A stretch of DNA of 64,000 nucleotides from Euphorbia lathyris (Eukaryota > Streptophyta > Magnoliopsida > Malpighiales > Euphorbiaceae): positions 19,940,501 through 20,004,500 of the forward strand of contig NC_088916.1 in the NCBI RefSeq assembly GCF_963576675.1, in the 5' to 3' direction. The notes beneath the pieces were generated by a model, which was given only the letters and a program-made list of their open reading frames with translations, ran no database searches and had not been told where the DNA came from. Positions 21,768 to 33,300 of this stretch are shown piece after piece (within the stretch, counting starts at the first letter, position 1; each line of letters starts with the position of its first letter). A program made the position numbers and the translations under genes.

Positions 21768-22915
21768 TTTTTTTTTTTTTTTGAAACAAATCAAGCTTTT
21801 ATTAATGAATCATGTAATTACAGAAATTTAATAACGAATACGACAAGTAGCTCGGGAAAACATCAAAACAACTAAGACCAGCATTTGGTTGAATCGACCT
21901 TGCAAGAGCATGAGCCAATCCGTTTGCTTGTCTTTTCAGGTAACGGACCGAAAAACCGTTATTGTTACTAAGAATGAGTCTGCAACGATCAATTATGTCC
22001 CCAAATTCCGAATAATCATCCTCCCTCCCTTCAATCCCAGCACATACCAGTGGAGAATCTGTTTCAAACACCACCTTCGAGAGTCTGCGCTCAGATGCCC
22101 ATCTTAATGCCTGCAGTAATGCAAGGGCTTCCCCTTCCTTGACTTCCATTACTCCAATCACCTCCGCAGTTCTGCTCGCAATAAACTGACCCGCTTCATT
22201 CCTTAGAACCGCACTAAGACTCGTAATCCTTTGCCCAGCAAACAGCGCCACGTCTGTGCAACATGACAGAGTTTCTGGAGGAGGTCGGTGCCACAAAGAA
22301 GCACAACTCGAAGGGGCAGCAAGGATTTCTCTCGACGGCTTCCGATTACAGTGGACATAACGCCAATCGTTCAAACAGCGATTAGCTTCAAACACCGTTC
22401 CCTCAGCAGACGGTTCAATATTACGCCAGACAGCAGCATTGCGAGCACGCCACCAAGACCACATAATCACCATCACAATTCCGCACATATCAGTTGAAGC
22501 CACTTTGAAGAAGAAGTCTGCAAATTTCGTTGCACTGCTGGAGAGCTCAAGGATTCTCAACAATAAACCAGCCTTTCTCCATACCTCTTGCACCCGCGGG
22601 CATAGGATAAACAGATGCCAGATGTCTTCGGCGTCCCTCTCGCATAATGCACAGCTCCCGACAACATCAATTCCGCGCCCGCGTAAATTCACACGCGTTG
22701 GTAGGCAATCCCTTACCAAACGCCAACAAAAATACTTAATCTTGAACGGGACCTCTGCCTTCCATATGCGCAGCCAATCCCCTGCAACTTTCAAATCCGA
22801 ATTATCTTCAATCTGCACTTTTTACAGTGTAATTCCCCTTAGCTGAATAATCCCAGATTCTGCGATCCTCAGCCCCTGACCATTGAACTGGCAAATATAA
22901 AAGGGCAACATCCAT
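21768..22915 (-). mobile_element. L1 LINE 3' half (zf-RVT and RNase H)
   Basis: A 338-residue minus-strand ORF (21802-22818) carries the zf-RVT zinc-binding domain (FKIKYFCWRLVRDCLPT, CALCERDAEDIWHLFILC) and an RVT_3-type RNase H domain (LSAVLRNEAGQF, EALALLQALRWASE, VVFETDSPLVCAGIEG, YLKRQANGLAHALARS). Coding similarity (DRRIWDYSAKGNYTVKSA) continues upstream of 22818 in another frame, so there is a small frameshift. A T-run at 21768-21782 is the poly-A tail on the minus strand. 5'-truncated: no reverse transcriptase or endonuclease. No target duplication recognised. Confidence 0.9.
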
Positions 22916-24026
22916 GCATGGTTTCTTAATGAATTTCTATGAATCGTATTAATTTTTCATAAGATTTTCGCTTAAGTTCATAAGTATGACTGAAATCTGT
23001 ACTTTAATTTTATAATTACTTTATGGTAAATTATATGGTTACTTTATTTTCTGGTTTGAAGTTTCGTAATTATATCATCGCTTCATTAAGATCCCGTTTA
23101 GTCTATTGTTTTTATCGTAATGGAATTACAATTACATCATGCAATTTTTCTTTACAAAGTTATGTAATGGAGAGTAAATAAAAAATAGGCATGAATTCTC
23201 ATTACTACTAGTCCAAAATGTATATTTTATTATTTATATTTATTATCCACAATTTTTATTGAACGATAAAACATAAAATGAGAAAAACATGAAAAATAAA
23301 AAAAAACGAGGAAAATGTGAAAACGGAAGAACATGAAAACACAAAAAATTGAAAAATGTGAAAAATGAGAAAAAACACGAAAATCTAAAAAAATAAGAAA
23401 AAACACAAAAAATGAGAAAAACGTGAAAATGCAGAAACAGAGTATTAAAAATACGTGAAAACCAAAATCATGAAAAACACGAAAAATGAAAAAAATAGAA
23501 AAACGGGGAAACAAGAAAAATGACCAAAAACTAACAAGTTTTAATCATCATATATGGATGATGTTCTCATGCATATGAAAATTTGATAATAGTTGAAGTT
23601 TCGATTACATTACAACAGAAATATTGTAATAATAATAATTACATTTTACAATTATTTTAAAAAATTTCTCACCAATCATTGTAATGGAATCATTATTACA
23701 TTACAACCACTAATATTAAAATCTTATGAAAGTGGATTTGAATATTATGATTCGATTCAATTCAGCTTTATTTCGATCTGAACCTACAGGCGAATCTAAA
23801 TTATAATAGCATCTTACGATTCCATTCCATCTTATGAAGTTAATAACAAGGCAGAAAAACATAATCAGAAATTCAAACTCTTCATCTCTACTAAGTTATT
23901 AAATAGAATCCTTGTGGATTAGTTTTATTAGGATTCCATTTCCATTGGATTTGAATTTTAAGTACTTGGTTAATATGATTAGCTTCCTTTTTATTAAATA
24001 GCTCGTTGTCATTTGTTTACATTAAA
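22916..24026. other. AT-rich region with purine-rich low complexity
   Basis: No gene. 23275-23525 is a long A/G-rich run of the type gaaaaacacgaaaat in irregular copies, which creates a spurious Phe-rich minus-strand ORF. Words such as attacattaca recur at 23100-23200, 23690 and 24390-24430 and may mark the ends of an old MITE, but I could not define it. Confidence 0.5.
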
Positions 24027-24046
24027 ATTGCATTTCTAGACTAATA

Positions 24047-24218
24047 AAAAAAAGGGCGGCTCGGTGCACTACGTGTCCCCGCAGAGCGAGGGTCCAGGAA
24101 GGGATCCCACCACAAGGGTGTACCGGGGGCAAGCCTTCCTCTGCCAATTTATTTGGCAAGAGGCTGCTCCTAAGACTCGAACCCGTGACCTCTTGGTCAC
24201 ACGACAACAACGTTTACC
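24047..24218 (-). mobile_element. Au-like tRNA-derived SINE
   Basis: A 172-bp insertion flanked by an exact 20-bp target duplication at 24027-24046 and 24219-24238. On the minus strand the head is tRNA-like, with a B box gggttcgagtc and the nearby phrase ggtcacgggttcgag; the body carries ggcaagcctt / acaccctt / gaccctcgctc and it ends in gccgccc followed by T residues. Layout and wording match the Au SINE family widespread in flowering plants, including the T-rich 3' end. The long exact duplication indicates a fairly young insertion. Confidence 0.9.
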
Positions 24219-24238
24219 ATTGCATTTCTAGACTAATA

Positions 24239-25064
24239 TTTCATAATATTTTAAGTTCAACATGGTAAATATTCTATTTTTTTATAATATTATAAATTTT
24301 AATTGAATCTTACGATTCAGTTCGATTCATGAGTCACGATTCATAAAATGAAGATTTCCATTCACGAGTCGAATCTCGACTTCACAGCTATGAATTACAT
24401 TGCATTATAACATTTATTACATTACATTGCTTTACATCGTACCAAAAGCCTACTAAATATAATTCTGTGGATGAATGATTTTGTGGTAAATATTGCAACC
24501 AACACTCTTCGGCAGAATCTATGATTGACTGCAAGAATTCAAAGTGTTGTTTGGTATAATCCAATGCATGGTCATATGAAAACGACTTCTTGTTGGGTAA
24601 TTAAAACTTGTAAGTTCCCAGTCCTTATTCTCAAATCAAATTCATAAATTGAGGTTTTGGTCTCAACAGAAAATTGTCTCTGAACGATAAAACGTCTCAA
24701 TAAATTTCCAGTATCATTCTTCCTTCTTATTTCCTTAATTAATCGAAAAATTCATCGCGATGGCCGGAAATTTCATCTTGGTAGCCGAAAACTTCAACCT
24801 TGTGGCCGGAAACATCAACCACTTTGCTGGGGATTTTCTAGAAAAAATCGTGCATTGTATAGATATGGAGAGAGAAAGTCTAATTTAATAATTAAAGAGA
24901 GAGAAACATGATATGATATGTATTTATTAAGGAGTTATGACATTTTGGTTCCATTGCACGGGTTGAAACTATTAAGGATATATATATATATATATATATA
25001 TATTAAATAATTTACATTAATATTCTTAAAAAGATAAAAATGGAGCAATAAAATAACATTAATA
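24239..25064. other. AT-rich intergenic sequence with small repeats
   Basis: No gene. 24758-24830 has three imperfect copies of a ~25-bp unit (gatggccggaaatttcatcttg and variants). A (TA)n run is at about 24978-25003. Confidence 0.6.
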
Positions 25065-25072
25065 ACAAAATG

Positions 25073-25564
25073 TAGGTATGCAAGTGGGCGGGGATTTCCC
25101 GTCCTCATCGGTGATCCATTCCGACGGGGACGGAAAATCACCGATAAGAATCCCCATGGGACGGGGATGGGGCGGGGATGGGGAATGGTATCCCCACCCC
25201 GTTAATCTCCGATGGATCCCCAATTATAACTAAAATTAAATTAAATAGATTTATTTTCAAATAAAAAATTAAATGAGACTAAATGAATATTTTTTTTATT
25301 AAAAAGGACTAAATAAATGTTTTTAGAATGATTACTTATAGCATTTCTTAGAAGTTTTAGTTTTAGTATATACTGCTTTTAAAAAAAATATAAATGGCGA
25401 TTCCCCTCAGGGACAAGGATATAGAATAGAGAAAAAGTGTTTTAAACGGGGACGGAGATCCCCGCGAGGACGGGGATGAGGGATAGGGAATCCCCGACTA
25501 GTCAGGGACGGGGATGGGAAATGCATTCCCCGCCTTGCCCCGCCCCGTTCCGTTTGCATCCCTA
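25073..25564. mobile_element. hAT-type MITE with 8-bp target duplication
   Basis: The 492-bp element begins TAGGTATGCAAG and ends CTTTGCATCCCTA-like (cgtttgcatcccta), short inverted termini of the hAT type, flanked by the exact 8-bp direct repeat acaaaatg at 25065-25072 and 25565-25572. Both ends are crowded with gggacgggg and ccccgccc words, forming GC-rich subterminal arms around an AT-rich core. Nothing is encoded. Confidence 0.85.
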
Positions 25565-25572
25565 ACAAAATG

Positions 25573-26330
25573 TATCAAAATAAAATGAAATTAATATTTT
25601 TAAAAATACATTTGATAGTTTAAGTTTTTTATTAGTTTTTTTGTTATTTAAAATTAAAAAAAAATTACATAAAATTTAAGGGCCAATTTTTTCAAAAGGA
25701 CCGTCTTGGAGCCGCCTGTAATCGCCTAGGAGCCACCTGGAACCGTCTAGGACCGTCTGAGACCTCCTACAAGGCCAAAAATCAGTCAACCGATTTATAC
25801 TGCCTGACTAGTGGAAATCGGGAGGGTGTTCTAAAAATTTCCGCCTTGGCGGATTTTTAAAACACCGAGCCTTGTTTGATAACTCACTTAATCACTTAAA
25901 TTAAAATGTTAACCACTTATTTAATTTAAATGGTTTGATAACGGTTGTTTCTCCACCACTTAAATTAGTTAATTATTTTGATAAGTCAAAATATTTAACT
26001 TAACATTTTAAGTTAAACATTGTCGACTAATATTTTTATAAAAGTTACATCATTCAATACTTTCAGAATATATAATAATCAGCACTTAAAATTCAGTATT
26101 TATTTTTTCAGCACTTAATTTTCAATTTGGAGTGGTAAAATGACCAATTTGGACAAATTAAGGGGGTGAGAAATACCATTTTTATAGAGCTAGGGGGGTA
26201 AATAGGATATTCGATTAGTTGGAGGGATAAAATGACTAATTTAGACAAGTTAAAGGGCTGTAGGAGCATTAGGCCAAAAATAAATAAATATATTATATGT
26301 AATCAGCAAATGTTGATTTGAAATTCGAAA
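25573..26330. other. intergenic, repeat debris
   Basis: No gene. 25680-25870 has repeated gccgcctgg / ggaccgtct words. 25880-26110 has the tgataactcacttaatcactt phrasing common in plant hAT-derived repeats. 26120-26280 contains ttaagggggtgag / taaaatgac words of a dispersed repeat. Confidence 0.4.
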
Positions 26331-26334
26331 GAGG

Positions 26335-26426
26335 CCTAGGCAACAGTGAAGCAGAACACCTCTTCCCTCGCAGAATATATTCTCTGATTGCTGAGATTTT
26401 CCTTCCTAACAAGCCATTGATATCAG
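26335..26426 (+). other. 5' leader exon of the intact F-box gene
   Basis: Closely matches 5690-5750 upstream of the truncated copy and ends with a donor (tatcag then gtactt) at 26427. The 506-bp leader intron ends ttgctag at 26932. The transcription start is not defined. Confidence 0.6.
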
Positions 26427-26933
26427 GTACTTATCCAAAATTGATGTTTTCTTGTTTGTTTTTAGTTTATATTCGAAGCTAGGGTTTCATATGAATCTAA
26501 CCGAATTATCAATTTAGATTTCCATCAGTCCCGTGTTTGTTTTGAGTTAAATTGAGTTAGATTTAACTTTTTTTCCAACTATCGAAGACAGCTTCTGCAT
26601 TCTCTTCTGTGCTTTTCAATTTGATTTTTTTATTTTTCTTTGCTGTTGCTGGTTTTGATTTTCCATTTGAAAATTCATATATCTACTTTCATAGGTTTGA
26701 TATGTTAGACAGATAAGCTGTCTTGATAGCTGGGTTTTTATTACTTTGCCTGGAATTTAAGCACATAGTATCAGTTCCTGTATCCTCCTTTACTGATTTA
26801 ATTTCACACAAATAAAATGTCTATGTTTTTCATTTCATGTGTTACTTTGTATAAGGATTTTATATGCTCTGTGTATCTGAAACTTCATTCTCTCAGTAAT
26901 CAAGCGTAACAATTTATGTCTTCACTTGCTAGG

Positions 26934-28070
26934 ATGGAGGAAGGAGGAAGAGATACAGAAAAGGCGGAAGTGATGGAATTGCTAGAGGAGATTTTGATAG
27001 AAATTCTGCTAAGATTGCCATTGAAATCACTTTTAAAATTTAAGACAGTTTGCAAATCGTGGCGTTCAATTATAAACAGCCCCAAGTTCATCAAAGAGCA
27101 TTTGAATCATGCTCATGCTACCCATTACAATCAGCACAAGGATTTCCTTGGCCTTCTTATTCCTTCTTGGGATGCTTCCAGTCGTTGTGTTATGTATAAG
27201 GAAATGTCTGATGACATTGTACATGCTAAACAATTTGATTTTCCATATCAGCTTCCTGCTAGTCCCCACGAACGGATTCCTGTTCGTGTTTGTAACTTTT
27301 GTAATGGATTGATATGCTTCAATATGTTTGGACGTGGTATCCTTCTTTGGAATCCATCTTTCCCATTGGAGTATAAGATAATCAGAAATTCACAATTAGA
27401 CATTGGTTTCACTTTAATGGGTTATGATTCAAGTACTGATGATTACAAGATTGTAAGTATACCTTCCTATTCTAGTAACGAGAGATTCGCTCGGAGATGC
27501 TTTTTTGTTGAAGTCTTTTCTCTAAAAAGCAGCTCATGGAGGAAGAAGGAAATATCAAAGAACTTCTTCACTTATAATATTTGTCAACTGACCGGAATTT
27601 ATACAAGAAATCATCTCCATTGGACTGCAACAAGGAATTTTGATGAAAATGATGTAACAGAACTGATTGTATATTTTGATTTGGTGGAAGAAAGGTTGGA
27701 TCATGTGATTTTGCCAACAAGTTATAATGATTGGACTTTGTTGATTTACAAGGAGTGTTTTGGAATTGTAGGTGCCAACTCTGAAGGACAGGGAGAGTTA
27801 TGGGTCCTGCAAGACTATTGTGGGATAAAAAGTTCATGGAACAAAATTTTTAAAATTGCCCCTCCGGGAATTGGTGTGCCATACCATTCCTGCTTTACAA
27901 GGACTGGAGAAATTCTGGTGCACAATGGGGATCTTGGACTCAGATTTTATGACATAAAAGATGGCCGCTTCAAGAATGTTGTGATTCAAGGTGATAATAT
28001 TACCAATGAAAACGCTTTTTATGCATCTCCTTATGTTGAGAGTTTAGTTTCTCTAAGATTGTGTCTGTAA
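26934..28070 (+). CDS. F-box/FBA protein (SCF substrate receptor), intact copy
   Basis: An uninterrupted frame of 378 codons from the ATG at 26934, which directly follows a good acceptor (ttgctag, ending 26932); an upstream in-frame ATG at 26916 would lie inside the leader intron. The F-box occupies about residues 14-55 (ILIEILLRLPLKSLLKFK, CKSWRSIINSPKF). The rest is an F-box-associated domain with LLWNPSFPLEYKII, GYDSSTDDYKIVSIPSYSS and FFVEVFSLKSSSWRK. F-box proteins bind Skp1/ASK and bring substrates to an SCF ubiquitin ligase; CPR1-like members of this FBA family act in immunity, but I cannot assign a substrate. Length is typical. Its sister at 5571-7818 differs by scattered changes and one nonsense codon. 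This is the only host CDS in the window with no visible defect. Confidence 0.9.
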   Translation: MEEGGRDTEKAEVMELLEEILIEILLRLPLKSLLKFKTVCKSWRSIINSPKFIKEHLNHAHATHYNQHKDFLGLLIPSWDASSRCVMYKEMSDDIVHAKQFDFPYQLPASPHERIPVRVCNFCNGLICFNMFGRGILLWNPSFPLEYKIIRNSQLDIGFTLMGYDSSTDDYKIVSIPSYSSNERFARRCFFVEVFSLKSSSWRKKEISKNFFTYNICQLTGIYTRNHLHWTATRNFDENDVTELIVYFDLVEERLDHVILPTSYNDWTLLIYKECFGIVGANSEGQGELWVLQDYCGIKSSWNKIFKIAPPGIGVPYHSCFTRTGEILVHNGDLGLRFYDIKDGRFKNVVIQGDNITNENAFYASPYVESLVSLRLCL

Positions 28071-28249
28071 ATTGCTAGAACAAATAACTCATTATGCATC
28101 TTGTTTTTATAAGTGAATCACTTTGCCATGCTTGTTAAAACTTGCTTTTGTATTGTTATTTTCCTACTATTTCTTTTGATTTTGGCATTATAAATTGAAT
28201 TTTTGATCTCGTATCAACCAATTTATAAGAACTCCAACAAGTAATGCAG

Positions 28250-28430
28250 AATCTGTGTGTGTTGGTGAAGATAATGAAACGTACTTGATTGTGGGTGCGC
28301 GTGTTTGTTGGATGATGGTTTCACTTTAATGGGTTATGATTCAATTGTAAGCATACCTTCTTCTGCTACTAATGATATAGATTCTAGATTCCCTGGTAGA
28401 TATATTTTTGTTGAATTCCCAATGCAACTA
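28250..28430 (+). pseudogene. remnant of a tandem F-box copy
   Basis: Short stretches match the FBA region out of order: GEDNETYLIVG near 28265, then GFTLMGYDS near 28316-28345, IVSIPSSATND, and GRYIFVEFP near 28395-28420. Frames are broken. Together with similar debris at 7995-8345 this suggests that the ancestral locus had two F-box genes in tandem before it was duplicated. Confidence 0.6.
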
Positions 28431-28727
28431 AAACTAGCAAAGACTAAATCTGTCCAAAAACTTCATTAGCCGTTTCGACACTCTTAATGTCCGAACCAGG
28501 TCTTGAAGTCTTCTTGAAAGCTGTTAACTGTGAACCAGATTAAATTGGCAGTAAACAAAGTAATCCTGAATTGTGGAACAGGATTTACCCCTCCTTTTAC
28601 TTTCTCGCCTAGGAAACATTGAATGCATTGCTGATTGGCTATGGAAGCACTCATCTATGGTGTCTCCTTGGATCAAATAGTGGTGGTGGTGAAAGAGAAA
28701 TTAAGAAAGAGGAGAGAGAAAGAAGAA

Positions 28728-28975
28728 GAAAAAAAAAAGATTAGAGAGATACGGAGAAGATGACCTGTTTGTCAATTTTGATAAGTTTTTGCAGCGCTGG
28801 TCCTGACACACCCCTATATGCAAATACACCTTGGGCTTCCATAGTGCATAATACAAATCCAACCCGTCATGTGTTTTTAATTCCACAAATTAATGAAGTT
28901 GCTAGGACTCGAACCCTCCAAGCAGTTCTGGTGTCACGAAACCAATTTAACTAACAACTCAAGATGATAGTTAAG
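28728..28975 (-). mobile_element. possible tRNA-derived SINE
   Basis: On the minus strand a tRNA-like head (ttgagttgttagttaaattgg, then gagggttcgagtccta with a good B box) is followed by about 170 bp and a T-rich end (28728-28740 on the plus strand is an A run). This is the organisation of plant SINEs. I found no target duplication, so the boundaries are approximate. Confidence 0.45.
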
Positions 28976-29561
28976 ACCCAATCATATATCTTATATATTA
29001 ATTTCTGACAGAAAAAAATGAAGGTGGTTATAGAAATGTTGAGCTGGAAGATAGTGATTAGCTAGAAAAAAAAAAAAATTAAATTCTAAAACAAATAAAT
29101 ATACAAACAAAACCTCAATAACTATTTGACTTTGACTACTATGTCAACATTTTTAGTCACTTTTTAGTATATTTGCTAACAAAAACTCAATACCTTTATT
29201 TTGCAAGTTTTAAATCACGGAAATGTATTAAAAAATGACCGTAACCACATAGTTTATTTTGTACTTTACCGTAAAAATTATCCCAAAATGTATTTTGAAT
29301 TAAAAGATTTCAATTAAAAGATTGGAGCTGCTAATGATGATGGATCAATATCAATTTCAATAACTTTGAAGATCAGTTGAGTTCAAGAGTTCTTCATCAG
29401 TAATTATTGCAGCAAAGATAAAATAATAATAATAATAATTTAAAAGTTATTTTTGTTATTTTTAAACTCAACAGTTACATTACATCATTGCTCATGTCAA
29501 AGCAATTGCATTTTCTATAAAACCTATCCCTCCACCTTATGGAAGAGTAACTCCTTTTCTA
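28976..29561. other. upstream region of the P450, no gene
   Basis: AT-rich sequence. Two near-identical copies of ttttctataaaacctatccc at 29512 and 29555 mark a small tandem duplication immediately before the P450 reading frame. A short plus-strand ORF (29453-29719) runs out of frame across the P450 anchor and is a shadow. Confidence 0.6.
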
Positions 29562-29564
29562 TAA

Positions 29565-31089
29565 AACCTATCCCTCCTAATTCTAGTTTCCCTTATATGG
29601 AAGAAGATATCCCAAACCAAAGTTTCCATTTTAAATCAACCTCCACATCCACCCAAATTACCTCTCATCGGAAACCTCTACCAAATTATCTGTCTACTAC
29701 CCCATCGCCGACTAGCTAAACTTGCCGAAATTTATGGACCTTTTATGCAGCTTCAACTTGGTCAAGTTACAGCAGTGGTTGTTTCTTCTCCAGAAGTTGC
29801 CAAACAACTCTTCAAAGATAATGACATCAAGGTTAGCGATAGATGTCGTGCCTCTGTAGCCGATATCCTCTTATACAATCGCCAAGACATTGCATTTGCT
29901 CCATATGGTGAATATTGGAGACAAATGAGAAAAATTTGCATCTTTGAGTTGTTTAGTTCCAAAAGAGTTCAATCTTTTAGATCAATCAGGGAAGATGAAA
30001 TATCAAATTTGATTACATCCATTAATTCAAAATTGGGATCGCCAATCAACATGAGCGAGATGCTTTTTTCTTTGACAAATTCCATTGTAGCAAGAACAGT
30101 CATTGGCTGTAAAATCGAAAACCAACAAGCATTTGAACAAGTGATCAGTCGATTTGTGAAGGCAATAGCAGGTTTCACTGTTCTTGATATGTTTCCTTCT
30201 CTTAAATTCATTCATGTAATCACCGGGATGAAATCTAGTCTTTTGAAATTGCATAAAGAAGCTGATAAATTGTTGGAAGACATCATTGAAGAACATAAAA
30301 AAGAGTTAAAAGGAGGCCAAATTCAAGCCAATAATCTTCTTAATGTTCTTTTGAAACTCCAAGCAAATCCTGATTCTCCTTTAACAATTGACCGAATCAA
30401 AGCAATCACTCTGGTTAGTTAATTTAATTTAATTCCTAATTATTTTATAAATTATTGTGCTCTAATTAACAAATTGATTCTAGGACATGTTGATTGCCGG
30501 GACTCATACATCCACGACAATTTTAGAGTGGGCGATGTCAGAATTGATGAAAAATCCAACGGTAATGAAAAAGGTGCAAGAAGAAGTAAGGAAGGTATGT
30601 GTTGAAAATGGAATGCTCGATGAATCGGTTATTGGTGACTTAAAATTCTTGAAAGCAATAATTAAAGAGACTATGAGATTATATCCACCAGTATCACTAA
30701 TTCCAAGACTATGTGGTGAAGCATGTATCATTAATGGGTATAATTTAAATGCTAAAACGGAAGTCTTGGTGAACGTATGGGCAATTGGAAGAGACCCTAA
30801 TCATTGGATAGAACCTGAAAAGTTCAATCCAGAGAGATTTGTTGGTAATGAAATTGATTATAAAGGTTTTAATTTCGAATTTCTTCCATTTGGTGCTGGA
30901 AGGAGGATATGCCCAGGCATTCAATTGAGTGTTGCAAACATGGAGCTTCCTTTAGCAAAACTATTATGTCATTTCGACTGGGAACTTCCAAATCAAATGA
31001 AGCCAGAGAATCTTGACATGTTAGAGACTTTTGCACTTGCCGTCAAAAGAAAAAATCAGCTCTACCTAATTCCTGTTGCACTTAAATAA
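29565..31089 (+). pseudogene. cytochrome P450, CYP71-type; start codon not found
   Basis: Two exons, 29565-30413 and 30484-31089, with a 70-bp GT/AG intron at the position usual for CYP71 genes. In order the protein shows a membrane-anchor end (ILVSLIWKK), a proline-rich hinge (QPPHPPKLPLIGNLYQI), the I-helix oxygen-binding motif AGTHTST, the ExxR helix (KETMRLYPP), FNPERF and the heme-binding FGAGRRICPG. These are heme monooxygenases of the ER membrane, usually in specialised metabolism; substrate cannot be predicted. Everything from the anchor on is intact (484 codons), but reading upstream from the anchor meets TAA at 29562-29564 with no ATG, and a small tandem duplication sits there. The first in-frame ATG (29745) would remove anchor and hinge. 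Either the 5' end is broken or an upstream exon supplies the start, so it may still be a gene. Confidence 0.75.
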
Positions 31090-31208
31090 CTCGTGTTGTA
31101 CTGAAAATCTTATCTAAATTGTGTACGTGTGTTTTGCTCTTTTTTTAGAAAAATGTATGTCTTAATAGTATTCTTCTATTTATAATTATTTGTCCTATAT
31201 TAATAATA

Positions 31209-32587
31209 GGAAAAGGTACAAAAATAAACGTTGTGGTTACATCTGTTTTCGATGGGCACCCATGTGGTTTAGAAGTTTACAAAATGGTATCTTAAGGTTC
31301 ATTCCGTTAGCAAACACATACCAAATTGACTAACAGTGTTAAAAGTCAAAGGGAAAAGAGTTAATTTGGTCCCTTATATTTATTTATTTTATAAATTAAC
31401 CTCCTCATTATCTAATTATCACAAACAAATCCAAATAAAAAATAAAAATCAAATACACCATCTTCTAATTTCTCTTTAATTTTTTTATGTTTCTTTCTTC
31501 TTTCTATCTCTTCTCTCTCTCTCCTCTTTATTAATTTCTCTCTCTAAAATCAATTGAATTTCCCTATCTATATCTATATCTCTTCTTCTAAAGTCAAATA
31601 TTGTTTGAACTTAAATTGACAACCGAGTTCGCTGTGGTTTTATTACACTGTGTGGACCTATTCCGGTGAGGTCAATTATGCTAGCACCATATTGTATTTT
31701 CTTGTCTACACGGTGCCATTTCTTTTCACTTTAGATCGTGCAATGCCGATCTCTGATCAAGCCATTCATTTCTGATATTAGTATTTTCTTCTTCCAACTT
31801 CTATTGAGGATTCTATTTGCGTTGACGAGAATCCATGGAAGACTGATTTTTCAGTTGTTCTCCATATCATTTTACCAGCTGAAATGGAATCTAGCTATAC
31901 TTCAATTAATGTTGGTCAGGTTCTTTCTGAGTATTGCTGCCTACCTTCATGTAATATCATCTTTTTTGCGAATATCTAATGATAACTTCCGATGAAATTT
32001 GAAGTGTTTGTTACTCTTTAATGCATTTTACACAAATGTAAACAACCTAGATTGGAGAAGTTCAACATTTTAGCTTCTTCAGGACGGAGATTGAGACTCT
32101 AGATTCATCAAGAGCTTTGATTTTTTTTTTTTTTTTTGTTGCACTTCATTGCTTCTGCTAGCATCTTGTGTGCAAAGGGACATAGATAGATATTGATATA
32201 GATTGGGAAATTCAATTGATTTTAGAAGAAGAGATATAGATATAGATAGGGAAATTCGATTGATTTTAGAGAGAGAAATTAAAAAAGAAGAGAGAGAAGA
32301 GAGAGAAAAAAAAAAGAAATTAAAGAGAGAATGAGAAGATGTGTATTTTTATTTTTTATTTTGGGGTTTGTTTGTGATAATTAGATAATAAGAGAGATTA
32401 ATTTATAAAATAAATAAATATAAGGGACCAAATTAACTCTTTTCTTTTTGACTTTTCACACCGTTAGTCAATTTGGTATGTGTTTGCTAACAGAATGAAC
32501 CTCAAGGTACCATTTTATAAACTTCTAAATCACATGGGTGCCGATCGAAAAATGTATAACCACAAGGTTTATTTTTGTACTTTTTCC
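31209..32587. mobile_element. long-TIR MULE-type element, possibly carrying a gene fragment
   Basis: A 1,379-bp element starting ggaaaaggtacaaaaataaac and ending with its near-perfect complement, flanked by the exact 9-bp direct repeat ttaataata (31200-31208 and 32588-32596). The inverted arms extend about 400 bp and include the phrase gggaccaaattaactctttt. The unique core (31640-32150) contains one run on the plus strand with LYFLVYTVPFLFTLDRAMP near 31690-31750 that looks like a hydrophobic protein segment and may be captured; I cannot name it. No transposase. Confidence 0.8.
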
Positions 32588-32619
32588 TTAATAATATTTG
32601 GTACAAATACCCTATATGA

Positions 32620-33300
32620 ATCACATGTTGATAAAAAAGGACTTAATTGGAAAATCTTTATTTATTGAAATTGAAATTGAACTTTTTTTAAATGGTTATA
32701 TAATATTGTAGTTTAATAATTAATAGTAATAAAAAGTGAGCAAAAAAATAAAAATATCAAAGCAGTTGTCAAGAAATTTACCGACGAAAATCTGTAATCC
32801 CACAAGTCTAATTTTGGTTGATGAATCGAGTTTTTAACTTTCTATCTGAAACTGGGTAGGGAAACCATTAGTGACGTTTGCGACTAAAAACATCTCTCAC
32901 AACATTCAAATACACAAATTTGATATTGGATTTTGAAATCAAATAGTGATTGCAAAAAAATGATTTGTAACTTTGTCAGCAACTTAACAACCAATTTGTT
33001 GGTTGCAAACATTGATACCATAAAGCTACATCTGGTTTGATAGATTTAGTAACCAAGAAATTACCAACCGATATTTTGGTTGCTAAAAGTACAAATCTGG
33101 TTGCAAAAATATGTTAGAGACCGTTTCGGCAATCAGATTTTCGGTTGCTAATTACAATTTTTCTTGTGGTGAAGGTCATTTGCGACACATTATGTAAACA
33201 CGCATCACAAATGCCCATTTTTCATTTAGTAACGCCATATATGCGTTTCTAATGACACTAAAAACGTGTCACTAATGAACATGATTTACTAGTAAGTGAG
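32620..33300. repeat. CACTA-like (En/Spm) terminal region, fragmentary
   Basis: On the minus strand caccacaagaaaaatt at about 33159-33174 resembles the CACTACAAGAAAA terminus of CACTA elements. It is followed inward by gcaaccgaaaatctgattgc and several copies of ggttgcaaa/tcggttgc words, the kind of subterminal repeat these elements carry. 33180-33290 has further gtgtcactaatg words. Ends and target duplication are not resolved. Confidence 0.4.

Noticed and set aside
23230..23514. Phe-rich minus-strand ORF suggesting a membrane protein
   Set aside because: Translation of a purine-rich low-complexity run; no other coding feature.
24180..24218. tRNA gene (ggttcgag B box)
   Set aside because: Only the promoter-like boxes are present; it is the head of a SINE with target duplications.
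29745..30422. P450 starting at the ATG at 29745
   Set aside because: This would omit the anchor and proline-rich hinge that are clearly encoded in the same frame just upstream.
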